Both the position numbers and the translations under genes were made by a program. A stretch of DNA of 64,000 bases. Origin: Candidatus Heimdallarchaeota archaeon LC_3. Its GTDB lineage: Archaea > Asgardarchaeota > Heimdallarchaeia > Hodarchaeales > LC-3. Each line of letters starts with the position of its first letter. The stretch's first letter is position 1. The stretch is taken from assembly GCA_001940645.1 (NCBI GenBank), contig MDVS01000048.1:1-64000 (forward strand), in the 5' to 3' direction. Under the pieces are notes generated by a model that worked only from the letters and a program-made list of their open reading frames with translations, had not been told where the DNA came from and did not search any database. Below are positions 54,090 to 63,561 of this stretch, piece after piece.

Positions 54090-54931
54090 TTATGATTCCT
54101 CCTTCTAAAACTAATAATTAGTAGAGTTGATAAACCCAAAACAAACAAAGTTTCTATTATGGTATATCCAGGAGATGCTCCTCCTATACCTTCACGGAAT
54201 CCTCCTTCAGTTTCTGTAGTGGACGCTGTTGTTTGGGTTTGAGTAGGAGGTGAACTTGATGGGGGAGAGAAATCAGGCGTTTTGTATCTACCTGGTGAAG
54301 CTAGAACTATAGTCAAAAAGCCACTAGCATCTCCATTAAATGATGTCCTGATTCCTTGACTTAATGATAACTGAGAACCATTTTCAAATCCGTAAACGAT
54401 ATCAAAACCAATTAAGTAGTCAGAAGGATCAATAATGACAGGATCTGTTAATAATTGACTAGTAGGAGGAATAAGTGGAAATTTAAATTCAATAAACTTA
54501 CCTGAAACACCTCCTATTATTATATTTGATACATAAGAAGAAAAATCATCTTCTGTATCTTCAATTAGAGAGGAAATACTAGTAAAATAGTAATCTGTTT
54601 TAACATTTGACGCTGTTACATATTTCATATCGTCAGCTAAAGTTAAGTCATGGTTAGAATCTAAAACCAGGCCAATGTTTGAAATAGTTTCATTTAAAAC
54701 TGTAAATAATGCAATATATACATTATCCTTAGTATTTTTAATATAAATCCTAGTTTCTATATCTAAAAGGTCATGATCTAACGCATCTGCCCAGTCACCA
54801 AATTTACCACCCGGATTAAAATCAGTATCGCTCCAAGAGCCATTTAAATAGTTAGTTTGTCCATTAGCTGGAAAAGAGATAAGTTGAATTAAAAAAAAAG
54901 TCAAAATTATTATCGAATATTTATTTTTCAT
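54086..54931 (-). CDS. Secreted CBM9/DOMON-like protein with a C-terminal sorting-type anchor
   Basis: A 281-residue protein with a signal peptide (residues 1-24). Residues 30-210 are beta-rich with GSWSDTDFNPGGKFGDWADA and NVYIALFTVLNETISNIGLV, a layout like CBM9 or DOMON-like sugar- or haem-binding domains. A Ser/Pro/Thr linker (about 218-242, PPSSSPPTQTQTT) leads to a C-terminal element: SPGY, a hydrophobic span (IIETLFVLGLSTLLIISF) and RRRNHK. That order resembles archaeosortase-processed CTERM signals. It is the first gene of the envelope operon running to 48526. Confidence 0.75.
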   Translation of the reverse strand: MKNKYSIIILTFFLIQLISFPANGQTNYLNGSWSDTDFNPGGKFGDWADALDHDLLDIETRIYIKNTKDNVYIALFTVLNETISNIGLVLDSNHDLTLADDMKYVTASNVKTDYYFTSISSLIEDTEDDFSSYVSNIIIGGVSGKFIEFKFPLIPPTSQLLTDPVIIDPSDYLIGFDIVYGFENGSQLSLSQGIRTSFNGDASGFLTIVLASPGRYKTPDFSPPSSSPPTQTQTTASTTETEGGFREGIGGASPGYTIIETLFVLGLSTLLIISFRRRNHK

Positions 54932-55244
54932 TTTTTAAACCCCTTTTTCTTATACTAAGTTACCTCTTTAAAAAAACTACATATATAGAAGTATTCCTGC
55001 TGAAAATGCTCATAAATTAAAAAAAGGAGAATAAATGGTTAATCCCGAAAAAAAATTTAATTGATATTGGATTTACTTACTAGCCATTATCTTAGCTTTA
55101 TGAAGTTTAACATCTTTTTTATCTCCTTTGATTAAAAGTCCTTGACATAGTTTTATAAAAAAAAATTATTTGAAAACAACTAATCGGAACAACTTTTTAG
55201 TTTGTTAAATAGATTGATTCCGTAAAGAAATAAGGTTATGAAAT
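54932..55244. other. Divergent intergenic region
   Basis: About 310 bases separate the envelope operon from the SSB gene. A TATA-like tttata lies near 55152. An AAGGT Shine-Dalgarno motif lies just upstream of ATG 55245. No open frame or RNA gene is visible. Confidence 0.4.
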
Positions 55245-55670
55245 ATGTCATATGATCAGGAACCACAAGAAGTCCCCCTAGTACAATTAGCAGATGTTAA
55301 ACCATTCCAAAACCGTTTTAAAACAATTTTTAAAGTTATTGGAAAATCTGAAGAAAAAGAAGTTACTAATAAAAATAATCCAGAAGAAACTCACCGTATG
55401 AGTGACATTACAGTCGCCGATGAAAGTGCTTCAATAATTCTCACTGCTTGGGATGACGATATCAATTTACTTGAAGAAGGAAGTTATTTCAGTTTAGCGA
55501 ATGGATATGTAAACCTGTTTAAATCTTCAATGCGATTAGCTCGTGGAAAATTCGGAATTATTGAAGCTGAAGAAGCAGATTTTGAAGGCAATACAGAAAA
55601 CAATCGTAGTGAAGAAGTACACGAAGCACGTAGACGAAGAAGAAATTATCAACGAGATGATAGATATTAA
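55245..55670 (+). CDS. OB-fold single-stranded nucleic-acid-binding protein
   Basis: A 141-residue protein with one OB fold (about residues 8-110), similar to archaeal SSB/SOSS-B-type proteins. VQLADVKPFQNRFKTIFKVI forms the first strands, DITVADESASIILTAWDDD is the typical central motif with the tryptophan, and NGYVNLFKSSMRLARGKFG is the last strand pair. The C-terminal tail is acidic and then arginine-rich (EARRRRRNYQRDDRY), which may contact nucleic acid or partners. It is likely involved in replication, repair or RNA binding. It has no operon partner. Confidence 0.88.
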   Translation: MSYDQEPQEVPLVQLADVKPFQNRFKTIFKVIGKSEEKEVTNKNNPEETHRMSDITVADESASIILTAWDDDINLLEEGSYFSLANGYVNLFKSSMRLARGKFGIIEAEEADFEGNTENNRSEEVHEARRRRRNYQRDDRY

Positions 55671-56002
55671 CGATCAAATAATTTGATTGTTTGAATATTC
55701 ATCAGAAAATCTTCTTATTAGGTATTTTTCTTTTGTTCTAAAAGAAAAAATCTTAATTTTATCAATTTTACCTTTTTGTAAGTCCTATAAAAGTAAAGTA
55801 GTGAAAATACTTACTCGTCATCCTGTACAGTATCTTTTTTCGGATTTTGTTGTCAGTTTAAGTGAATTCTATCCTATATTTCATTAGACCGATATAATAC
55901 AAAGTAATTACAACATCGAATGGTTACTTAATTATAAATTATTTATATAGGGTCGTGATTCCCAAAATTTGATTTACAAATAATTAAAAAAATAATGAAT
56001 TG
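55671..56002. other. Intergenic region with a TATA-like promoter
   Basis: About 330 bases lie between the SSB gene and the surface-protein gene. A short open frame at 55687-55887 is not convincing as a gene. A good TATA-like box is listed separately at 55942-55949. Confidence 0.4.
55942..55949 (+). promoter_or_regulatory. TATA-like box upstream of the surface-protein gene
   Basis: The sequence TTTATATA lies about 54 bases upstream of ATG 56003. A start site 25-30 bases downstream would give a short leader of about 28 bases. The box is the best archaeal TATA match that I noticed in the intergenic regions. Confidence 0.5.
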
Positions 56003-58588
56003 ATGACGAAAATGAAAATCAAACTAAAAATAAAATTTATAACAATTTTTCCTTTAATTTTTCTGGTTTTTGCGGGTTCCTTTGCAGTAATTCCGTTAAA
56101 AGCAGATTCCATACCTGTAGTAAATATCGAATTCGTTTCTGAGAAATTTACACCTACTTCGATAAATAATCACAGTCTTTATATTGTTGAACCAGGTTAT
56201 ATTGGGCCAGATACACAATATGTTGGTAAACCAGCGAATGTCCAATATACTACTGCTGGATCAAATAATTATGGAGATAACAACCCATCGATTAATAGTG
56301 GGGAAGATATGCCTACAGATTCTTTAACTTCTCCTGAAAGATCTTCAGATAATCCATTTTTTGAAGATGAAGTTCTTCCACGGTTGGTAAACATTACTGA
56401 AGCAACAGTGAACTTAACAAATAGCGGAAATACTCCTTTCAGCTTACATTTTGGTTATAGTTTTACATTCTTTTTCAATAAGACATTGATGTATACTGCA
56501 ATGGTTAATGCAACAACTCCATTTTTCCTTGATGTTCAGGTTTATAATCCCAATGCTAAAATTAATTTTGACTTAACAGGTACTTTATTTCCCAATACGG
56601 TAGAAACAGCTGAAGATACAAATTCTTATGCTATTTTTCCTGCAGGAAACGAGACATTAAATATCAATATCTGGGAAGATAATAATGTTAATAGTTTAGT
56701 TAGTTTAACTCCTTTACCTATTGATGTTGAACAATTTTCTCCAGAAACTATTGAACCGGACCAATATTTCTTTGGATCAGTAGAACAAGGTGAATGCTTC
56801 GATTTGGATTCCGATCCAAAAGCTCAACCAACTCAGGATCTTCTAGACATGCAATTATTCCAATTTCCAGTAACTAGAGGTAATGTCTATCAAATATTCT
56901 TTTTCCAAGATGACATATACGAAGTTGATGCAAATTTTATTGATAAATGTGGAACAGGTTCTCTTTCGGCATTTCAAACTGATCTTCCAGATGATTTTGG
57001 TTATATCAGCGGAAATCTCAATGCTAATGGTAGAGTAATTCAAGCATTAGAAAATGGGACAGCTAACGTATTGTTAGTTGCTGAAAGAACGGTCTTTAAG
57101 GAATTCTCATTTTATTTCAGGGAAGCAAACGACATTAATATTCCTAAACCACCTGAAAATCTACCTTTAGTCTTCAATCAGGCAATTAATTTATCTATTG
57201 ATGACTTTTATAATTTTACCGTTTCTGAACCATCAGTTTTAGCAATTAATAGAACTTCAGGTGGTGGTTATAATTCCGCTTTTTCGTGGTATCAACTTGA
57301 TCCTCTTCTTGACGCCTATCTTTTTGTATCATCTTCTTCGTTTTCAATAGAAAATGGGAATCTTTATGGCGATTCATTAGGAGATATTGGAACAAATTGG
57401 ATTTACTTACCTGCTGGAGATTATGGTTTCGAAGTTTCTGGAGGCAATACTGTAAATTTCAATTTTACTTTCAATCTTATACCAGTAATGGATCCATTTA
57501 GTGGTTCAACTACTTTGGATATCGACAATTCCAGTCTTTATGCAATCGAATTACCCTTAGTTATGGCAACAATGAATTACCTAAATTTTTCAACCTTAGA
57601 ACAAAATAATTTAACTATTTCTTATGAATATTCGATTATTGGAAAATTTGCTCGTCCGACAAATGAAGATTTAGTCAATCATATCACTAGTAATTTCGAA
57701 ATTGGAAATGAACAAGATTCCGGGAACTGGATTGGATATGGAGCAGATGGTAATGAAACAAATGAACGTATTTACATGCCTACAAGAACGAATTTTGTTC
57801 CAATATTGATTTTTCGACCGTATAGCGCTATTAATTCGACAGCTGATCCACAAAGTGAATTTAATTCCTCAATAGTTGTTAGTTCTAATGTTATGCCTTA
57901 TGAATTTGGTGATTTAGGTGATAGAGATTTTATTAACGGAAATAATATTGCTGATTTAGACTACATTCCAAAATTGAGTTCAGAAGTAACGTCCCAAGTA
58001 ACAGTTGATGTGAATAGTGATATTTCTTCAATAAATAATGTCATTTATGGATTTCCACTGAGGACCTCACCTAATGCTGTTTATAGAGTTACAGTTACTA
58101 CTACAGGTAATTATACTGATACGTTAAAAAATATAACAATTAACGAAGTCAATTTACATGGAGGAAATTATAATGATTTACTTGTTTTCGGCCAGTCTTC
58201 CCCTAGTTCAACAAATACAACCAATTCTTTGACTTTAACGATTATGACACTAACGCAAGTCAGTTATGCTTTTATTGAAATTACTCGTGTTAGTAGCAGA
58301 AATGGTACTTTGACTGTAGCAATAGAAAAATTATCCATCTCTAATGTTAACATACCGAATTTGGTTATTTCGTCCACATGGAATAGTACAACTGATCCCG
58401 GTGAAATTGAAGATACTACTCCACTCTGGAATATATCGGATTATACTTATTCTGGAACAGGTGGCGGAAAAGGTATTGATGTAGGATCTGTATTACTATT
58501 GTTAGGAGTTGGTGGAGCTGTTGTAGTTGGCGGAGGAGCTTTAGTTTACTTCGTTAGAAAAAGAAAAGTCACTGGCAAGTTTCCCTAA
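56003..58588 (+). CDS. Large secreted surface protein with C-terminal membrane anchor
   Basis: An 861-residue protein from ATG 56003 (MTKMKIKLK); TTG 56000 adds one residue. Residues 12-35 form a signal peptide ending AVIPLKADS. The rest is beta-rich with many N-glycosylation sequons (for example NLTNSGNT, NNLTIS, NYTDTLKN) and acidic Asn/Asp-rich loops, as in S-layer-like or adhesive surface proteins. The C-terminus has a Gly-rich linker (TGGGKGIDVG), a span (SVLLLLGVGGAVVVGGGALVYFV) and a basic tail (RKRKVTGKFP). I recognise no defined domain. It is probably a major cell-surface protein. Confidence 0.82.
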   Translation: MTKMKIKLKIKFITIFPLIFLVFAGSFAVIPLKADSIPVVNIEFVSEKFTPTSINNHSLYIVEPGYIGPDTQYVGKPANVQYTTAGSNNYGDNNPSINSGEDMPTDSLTSPERSSDNPFFEDEVLPRLVNITEATVNLTNSGNTPFSLHFGYSFTFFFNKTLMYTAMVNATTPFFLDVQVYNPNAKINFDLTGTLFPNTVETAEDTNSYAIFPAGNETLNINIWEDNNVNSLVSLTPLPIDVEQFSPETIEPDQYFFGSVEQGECFDLDSDPKAQPTQDLLDMQLFQFPVTRGNVYQIFFFQDDIYEVDANFIDKCGTGSLSAFQTDLPDDFGYISGNLNANGRVIQALENGTANVLLVAERTVFKEFSFYFREANDINIPKPPENLPLVFNQAINLSIDDFYNFTVSEPSVLAINRTSGGGYNSAFSWYQLDPLLDAYLFVSSSSFSIENGNLYGDSLGDIGTNWIYLPAGDYGFEVSGGNTVNFNFTFNLIPVMDPFSGSTTLDIDNSSLYAIELPLVMATMNYLNFSTLEQNNLTISYEYSIIGKFARPTNEDLVNHITSNFEIGNEQDSGNWIGYGADGNETNERIYMPTRTNFVPILIFRPYSAINSTADPQSEFNSSIVVSSNVMPYEFGDLGDRDFINGNNIADLDYIPKLSSEVTSQVTVDVNSDISSINNVIYGFPLRTSPNAVYRVTVTTTGNYTDTLKNITINEVNLHGGNYNDLLVFGQSSPSSTNTTNSLTLTIMTLTQVSYAFIEITRVSSRNGTLTVAIEKLSISNVNIPNLVISSTWNSTTDPGEIEDTTPLWNISDYTYSGTGGGKGIDVGSVLLLLGVGGAVVVGGGALVYFVRKRKVTGKFP

Positions 58589-58615
58589 AAGAAATTAGTT
58601 TTCTTTAAATTCTTC

Positions 58616-58642
58616 TTTTTTTTTTCTAAAAATATTTTTTTT
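58616..58642 (+). terminator. T-runs after the surface-protein gene
   Basis: A run of ten T (58616-58625) and one of eight T (58635-58642) follow the stop codon by 27-54 bases. They fit a strong intrinsic archaeal terminator for a highly expressed gene. Confidence 0.45.
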
Positions 58643-58804
58643 GACTTCTTTAAATCCAGTTAACACTTTTTTCATTAGAAAAACAAATTCAATTCTGTTT
58701 ACACTGTATACTTAATGAGATTTCGATTAATATTAATACAATTAAGGAATCGAAACTTTATTTGAACAGGCTTTATTTAGTTATAATTAAAGGAATTTCT
58801 TATT

Positions 58805-59932
58805 ATGGCAAATCCCACATCTTCAACGGATTCTTCAACTGCAACACAAACTAATTTACCTTCTTTAAAAAATGTTAGTATGAAGAAGAGTATTAGAGTT
58901 GTTTTAAGCACTTGTAATTTCCCCGAAGGACAAGAAAAACCAGATTTTATATCAAAATGGTTGGTAATAATGCGATCATGCGTCTTTTCTATGACAATCT
59001 TTTCAGGAATCATAGGAGGAATGTTTGCAATATTTACAGCTTTAACAGCAGGAACAGACATATTAACACTAAATTGGTTTAATTTCTTGCTAGGAGTTAT
59101 TGCAATAACACTCAGTCATGCCACTAATAACATGTTAAATGATTATTTTGATTTAAGAGAAGGTGTTGATGATAACGAGTATGTTCGAGCCTTATATGCT
59201 CCTCATCCGGTATTATCAGGCTTGATTTCAAAAACAAAATTATTAATAGTAGTCACGCTATTAGTAGTAATATTTCTTGCCATTACTCTTTATTTTTTCT
59301 TTACAGGATACGAATTAGCAATTACTTTTGCAATATTTGGATTTTTTCTTTCATGGGCATATGTAGCTCCTCCATTTAATTTTAAGAAAAGAGGCTTAGG
59401 AGAATTATCTGTTTTATTAGTTTGGGGGCCTTTAATGACAGGGGTTGTGTATTATGTTACTATTGGAAAAATAGATGTTTTTATTCTACTTGCTACTTTA
59501 CCCTATGCTATAACTGTTACCACTGTTCTGTTTGGAAAACATATTGATAAAATACTTCCCGATAAGGAGAAAAAAATATACACATTCCCCGTCATTATTG
59601 GAGAAAAACTTGCTAGAAGAGTCACTCAAGTATTAATGATTTCTTTTTATCCTTTGATTTTTCTTCTTTTATGGTTTCAAACCGTCGGAATTGGTGTATT
59701 ATTAATAGTTTTCGCTTTACCAACATTATATAAATCATTGAAAGTTTATAATAAACCTAAACCAGATGATTCAAAAGAAAAATGGACAGGTTGGCCATTA
59801 TATTTTGTTGGATGGTCATTCTACCACAGTAGAGCGGCAGGAGGACTATTCATTTTGGGTTTATTTGTAAATATTATTCTTGGAATGGTAGCTCCCGATT
59901 TTCTATTTCTTCAAGATATTCTAGGAATTTAA
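58805..59932 (+). CDS. UbiA-family prenyltransferase
   Basis: A 375-residue membrane enzyme. The N-terminal 55 residues are polar and Ser/Thr-rich, longer than usual. After that about nine spans follow. The first aspartate motif is NNMLNDYFDLREGVDDNEY (N-D-x-x-x-D form, about residues 114-132) and the second is KHIDKILPDKEKKIYTFP (about 242-259). The enzyme would attach a polyprenyl chain to an aromatic or glycerol-phosphate acceptor. MenA-like and archaeal lipid enzymes share these motifs, so the product may be a quinone or an archaeol precursor. It stands alone in the window. Confidence 0.87.
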   Translation: MANPTSSTDSSTATQTNLPSLKNVSMKKSIRVVLSTCNFPEGQEKPDFISKWLVIMRSCVFSMTIFSGIIGGMFAIFTALTAGTDILTLNWFNFLLGVIAITLSHATNNMLNDYFDLREGVDDNEYVRALYAPHPVLSGLISKTKLLIVVTLLVVIFLAITLYFFFTGYELAITFAIFGFFLSWAYVAPPFNFKKRGLGELSVLLVWGPLMTGVVYYVTIGKIDVFILLATLPYAITVTTVLFGKHIDKILPDKEKKIYTFPVIIGEKLARRVTQVLMISFYPLIFLLLWFQTVGIGVLLIVFALPTLYKSLKVYNKPKPDDSKEKWTGWPLYFVGWSFYHSRAAGGLFILGLFVNIILGMVAPDFLFLQDILGI

Positions 59933-59967
59933 TGTCATTTCAAGATATATTCTAAATTTTTATTCTT

Positions 59968-61149
59968 TTAATAGCTAATTGTAGTCGCAATTACTGTTTG
60001 AGCAACTTTTTCCATGAAATTGAAATCCAAGGTCCCAATAACATCTCCCCCGGTGTGATAATAAGGATTTCTAAAATTCGCACTATCAGTAATCATTAAT
60101 GCGGGTATTTCTTTATTCCAAAATGGTGCATGATCAGATCGTAATAGATCAACCATCATTTTTAGGATTTCTTCAAATTTCAATGGAACTCCAAATAACA
60201 TACTAGACAGGTCAATCTCAGAATGTTGTGTTTGCTTAAAAAAATCTTGACCTAATCCTAAGGATATTTTATCACTCACAATGAAAACATAATTACCTAT
60301 TGTAGTATCTATAACGTTATGTTTTGGAAATTGATCTGGGTTCAATCCTGGAGGATAATTTTGAGAATGTGGTTTAATCGAAGTGAATCCACAAGTTTCC
60401 AAATTTATTACACCCTTTATATTATTAGAATTTACGAAATCTTGTTCAACCCATTTTGTACTCCCTACTAACCCATAGAACCCAATAGAAGAGAATTTGG
60501 AAATTTTTTCATCAAAAACTTTTCTATAATCAAAAAACTCGAATTCGGAAGATGAAAGATCATTTTTATTGTGTTGGAGAAAAGAATTATTAATCTCTGG
60601 TCGATTCATTCCTCTGAGTCGGTTTTCAGTATAAAATTTATCATAATTTTTTAATTTCTCTGCAAAATCTAATGATTTTGGGATTCCTTCCTGATTGTAG
60701 AGTCCTAATGATAATGCTTTATTGTATAACTCTTGTTGAATTCCCGGATGCCCTTCTTCTAAAGTAAAGGAAACAAATCTTATTGTTTTATTAATATTTT
60801 TTTCACTTAAAATCCGAGCAACTTCTAACATTATACTCACACCACTGAGATTGTCATCAGCACCAGGTGACCCCATTATATGATCATAATGTGATGTAAC
60901 TAATATTTCTGAATCTTTACCAGGATTAAGTATTCCAGAAATGTTTTTAAATGACTTATCTAAGTATTCAACTTTGAATTCTTGCTCCTCAACTTGTAAA
61001 CCTAAATATTTGAACTGTTCTGAAATATATTCTCCCGATTTTATGAGGTTTTCATAAGAAGTAATTGGATTACGCTCGAAGTGTAAATTCATAATATTTT
61101 TGTAAATATTTTCTTTGTTTACTTTAGAAATTAACTCATTAACTTTCAT
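59968..61149 (-). CDS. M28-family zinc aminopeptidase
   Basis: A 393-residue peptidase. The metal-binding motifs are HYDHIMGSPGADDNLSG (H and D ligands, about residues 92-108), SFTLEEGHPG (catalytic Glu and ligand Glu, about 147-156), RSDHAPFWNKEIPALMITD (D-H region, about 346-364) and YYHTGGD at the C-terminus (His ligand). This is the M28 aminopeptidase Y/S type. No signal peptide is visible, so it is likely cytoplasmic. It is convergent with the UbiA gene. Confidence 0.92.
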   Translation of the reverse strand: MKVNELISKVNKENIYKNIMNLHFERNPITSYENLIKSGEYISEQFKYLGLQVEEQEFKVEYLDKSFKNISGILNPGKDSEILVTSHYDHIMGSPGADDNLSGVSIMLEVARILSEKNINKTIRFVSFTLEEGHPGIQQELYNKALSLGLYNQEGIPKSLDFAEKLKNYDKFYTENRLRGMNRPEINNSFLQHNKNDLSSSEFEFFDYRKVFDEKISKFSSIGFYGLVGSTKWVEQDFVNSNNIKGVINLETCGFTSIKPHSQNYPPGLNPDQFPKHNVIDTTIGNYVFIVSDKISLGLGQDFFKQTQHSEIDLSSMLFGVPLKFEEILKMMVDLLRSDHAPFWNKEIPALMITDSANFRNPYYHTGGDVIGTLDFNFMEKVAQTVIATTISY

Positions 61150-61401
61150 ATTGTTCCCAAGAATTATTGATAGAAATCTTACGGGTAATAATAAGAATGT
61201 TTAGAAATTAAATAATTGATTAATCTTTCAACTAAATAATTTATCAATGAATTCCATCAAAGGTTTAGAAATTTTTGTAGATACCAATTAATTTGGTCAG
61301 CATTCGATTACTTTCTTGTCAGATGGCTAGTTATTATATCCTATTTTTATTATTCTTAGTATACTCAAAAAGAAATTAATTTCTTGAAGTGTGAAATTAT
61401 T

Positions 61402-61776
61402 ATGGCAAATATTACAGTAGTTACTCCTGAAGGAGAAAAAAAATTTGAAGCTGAATCCGGTACGCGGTTAGTTAATGCTATTGAAGATGCAGGTATTGAT
61501 ATTGGTCATCGTTGCGGTGGTTATGCTGGATGTACCACTTGTAGAGTCAAAGTAATTGAAGGTGAACCAAAAAGAATCACTGAAGCTGAAAAAGCTAAAC
61601 TAAAAGAAATGAATTTATTGGGACAAGTTCGCTTATCATGTCAAATACTCGTTACCAACCAAGATATGAAGATTGAACCAGTTTTTTTTGTTTCCAAACA
61701 AGCTGAATGGGAAGGACAAGGTGGAAAACGTCCAAACGACTCAATTACACCTGATGCTGTATGGATTGATCTATAA
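61402..61776 (+). CDS. Plant/adrenodoxin-type 2Fe-2S ferredoxin
   Basis: A 124-residue protein from ATG 61402 (MANITVVTPEG); the frame is also open from TTG 61384. The 2Fe-2S ligands are in GHRCGGYAGCTTCRVKV (C-x5-C-x2-C) with the fourth in VRLSCQILV. The C-terminus (VFFVSKQAEWEGQGGKRPND) is an extension beyond a minimal ferredoxin. It would act as a one-electron carrier, for example for an oxygenase, a reductase or the acyl-CoA dehydrogenase chain; no partner is adjacent. Confidence 0.92.
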   Translation: MANITVVTPEGEKKFEAESGTRLVNAIEDAGIDIGHRCGGYAGCTTCRVKVIEGEPKRITEAEKAKLKEMNLLGQVRLSCQILVTNQDMKIEPVFFVSKQAEWEGQGGKRPNDSITPDAVWIDL

Positions 61777-61818
61777 AATTAGAAGAACAGTTCCCTTATT
61801 GGAATTTATTCAGGTTTA

Positions 61819-62424
61819 TTAAAGTCCATCATCTTTGTATGGGGGAAACTCTAATAAATAATATAAATTTCCTGTTTTTTGTGATTTCTTTTGTGTACCT
61901 CGAATAAATCCTTCTTCGCGCATTTTTTTTAATACTCTTCCTACTTGAACATCTTCTATAGGTAATCCAACTTCTTGAAGATTTTTAATTATTGCACCAG
62001 CATAAGTTTTTCTTGTTCGGTAAGCTTCTAGTAGTATCTCTCTCCATTCGTCATCTGATAAATCAAGAGAATAATTGGAGGATTTTATTCGATCGTTAGT
62101 ATCTAATATTTCAAACACACGGTCATATGTTAAAGGTTTTTTTGTGATAATAAAATTTTGTTTAGTTTTTGGTTCTGTGTACTGATTATTACTCGAAAAG
62201 AGAGATGAGTGAATTTTTACTTCAGATATTTGATATATTTTATCCAAACAGACTTTAAATAAGTATTGTAATGCTATAGGATCTAATTCTAGTCTAATTT
62301 GTTCATTATTAGATGTTTTTATTAATAATTTATCGTTCTCTATTCCCACATAAGCTTTTTGATTGTTTTGGAAAAGAATCTCTAAATTAGGAGTAGAAAT
62401 GGTCATTAATAGATCTTGTTTCAA
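61819..62424 (-). CDS. Hypothetical protein with a C-terminal winged-helix-like region
   Basis: A 201-residue protein. Residues 8-70 are strand-rich (NQKAYVGIENDKLLIKTSNN). Residues 125-195 look like a winged helix: DDEWREILLEAYRTRKTYAG, VQVGRVLKKMREEGFIRGTQ as helix-turn-helix and start of wing, and a final strand NLYYLLEF. The overall form could be a DNA-binding regulator, but no family is recognised. It is a lone minus-strand gene, convergent with the ferredoxin. Confidence 0.6.
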   Translation of the reverse strand: MKQDLLMTISTPNLEILFQNNQKAYVGIENDKLLIKTSNNEQIRLELDPIALQYLFKVCLDKIYQISEVKIHSSLFSSNNQYTEPKTKQNFIITKKPLTYDRVFEILDTNDRIKSSNYSLDLSDDEWREILLEAYRTRKTYAGAIIKNLQEVGLPIEDVQVGRVLKKMREEGFIRGTQKKSQKTGNLYYLLEFPPYKDDGL

Positions 62425-62565
62425 TTTTGATTAGTAGTTGATAAGTATTTCAGGGAATGAGACAGACAGTTGAAAGTAGATTTATTAAAATTCTAACACA
62501 TAGATTGGTAACAAACGCGATTCTGACACTTCTAATTTAGCATCCTAAACATTACCCTGATTGAA

Positions 62566-63561
62566 TCATAAATTAAATGAGAATTCATTCATAGATTCTA
62601 GTATTTCTGCTTTATCTTCCTCGTTAGATTCTTCCATTCTTAAATAATCTTTTCCACAGTGTAGAGCAATAATTCTATTTTTATTTTTCCAATATTTCCA
62701 ATCTAAAAATGCTAATTCATTAATAGATAAATTTTTCCCCTTTATCATTTGTAATTCGATCATTCTTTTAAGTAAAAAATACTGAGAATTATTATAAAGT
62801 AATTTCACATCATCTGCATTTCTAATTTTTTTCAAATCATCATTTAGAGAACAAAACCGTTTTATTTGAATTAATTGCTTATTACCAGTTAGTTGTATAA
62901 CGGTACTTGAATGTGCTAAATTTAAGTCATCCATGGTATTTATTCCTATAAGTGATTTTTGTTCTCCTATGTTTGAGGGAGTTATAAATGTAATATCCGG
63001 AATTACCCTATAGACATCAGTAATCCGATTAAATGTATAAAGAGAATAATTAGTTAATGTTGATTTAGTGGTAACAAATATTTGAGGTTCAAAATGAAAT
63101 CCATCTGGTTTCTCATTGTTATATAATGAAACTATATTTGATTTACTTAATTTTGATTCTAACTCAAGAAAAAGATTAGCGTTAATGAAAGGATGATCTG
63201 AAGGGATCCACCATATAATTTCTGTTTGACAATGATCTATTGCTGTTAATAATCCTCGTAATGGTCCCGAAATTTGGGAATTCTTATCATCAACTAACAA
63301 TTTTATCTTTTTTAGTGAAAATTTTAATGAAGACTTTAAAGAAGCCAACTTCGTCTCAAAAAAAAGAAATTCTTCATCATTACGAGTTACAATGATGATT
63401 TCATTAACCATTTGCCCTAAATTGATTAAATTATGTATAATTATTGACTCTTTATCAATGACGATCCAAGATTTACTAAAATTTGAATCTAAAGACTCTT
63501 TTAGTCTCTTACTTTCTCCTCCAGTATTTATTATTAAAGTTCTTTCAAATTTATAAGACAA
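62566..63561 (-). CDS. MobA-like nucleotidyltransferase with C-terminal extension
   Basis: A 331-residue protein. The N-terminal 200 residues have the GT-A nucleotidyltransferase layout of MobA/IspD-like enzymes: TLIINTGGESKRLKESLDSN as the nucleotide loop, SWIVIDKESIIIHNLINLGQ, EIIIVTRNDEEF, SGPLRGLLTAIDHCQTEII and WWIPSDHPFINANLFLELE with the metal-binding Asp. The Gly-rich loop is weaker than in MobA (TGGESKR versus AGGxSxRMG). The last 120 residues are helical and charged with no match that I recognise. It may transfer a nucleotide to a cofactor or sugar phosphate. Confidence 0.7.
   Translation of the reverse strand: MSYKFERTLIINTGGESKRLKESLDSNFSKSWIVIDKESIIIHNLINLGQMVNEIIIVTRNDEEFLFFETKLASLKSSLKFSLKKIKLLVDDKNSQISGPLRGLLTAIDHCQTEIIWWIPSDHPFINANLFLELESKLSKSNIVSLYNNEKPDGFHFEPQIFVTTKSTLTNYSLYTFNRITDVYRVIPDITFITPSNIGEQKSLIGINTMDDLNLAHSSTVIQLTGNKQLIQIKRFCSLNDDLKKIRNADDVKLLYNNSQYFLLKRMIELQMIKGKNLSINELAFLDWKYWKNKNRIIALHCGKDYLRMEESNEEDKAEILESMNEFSFNL

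Noticed and set aside
55687..55887. Plus-strand open frame of 66 codons after the SSB gene
   Set aside because: It has a TTG start, no ribosome-binding site and no recognisable features; it looks like random AT-rich sequence.
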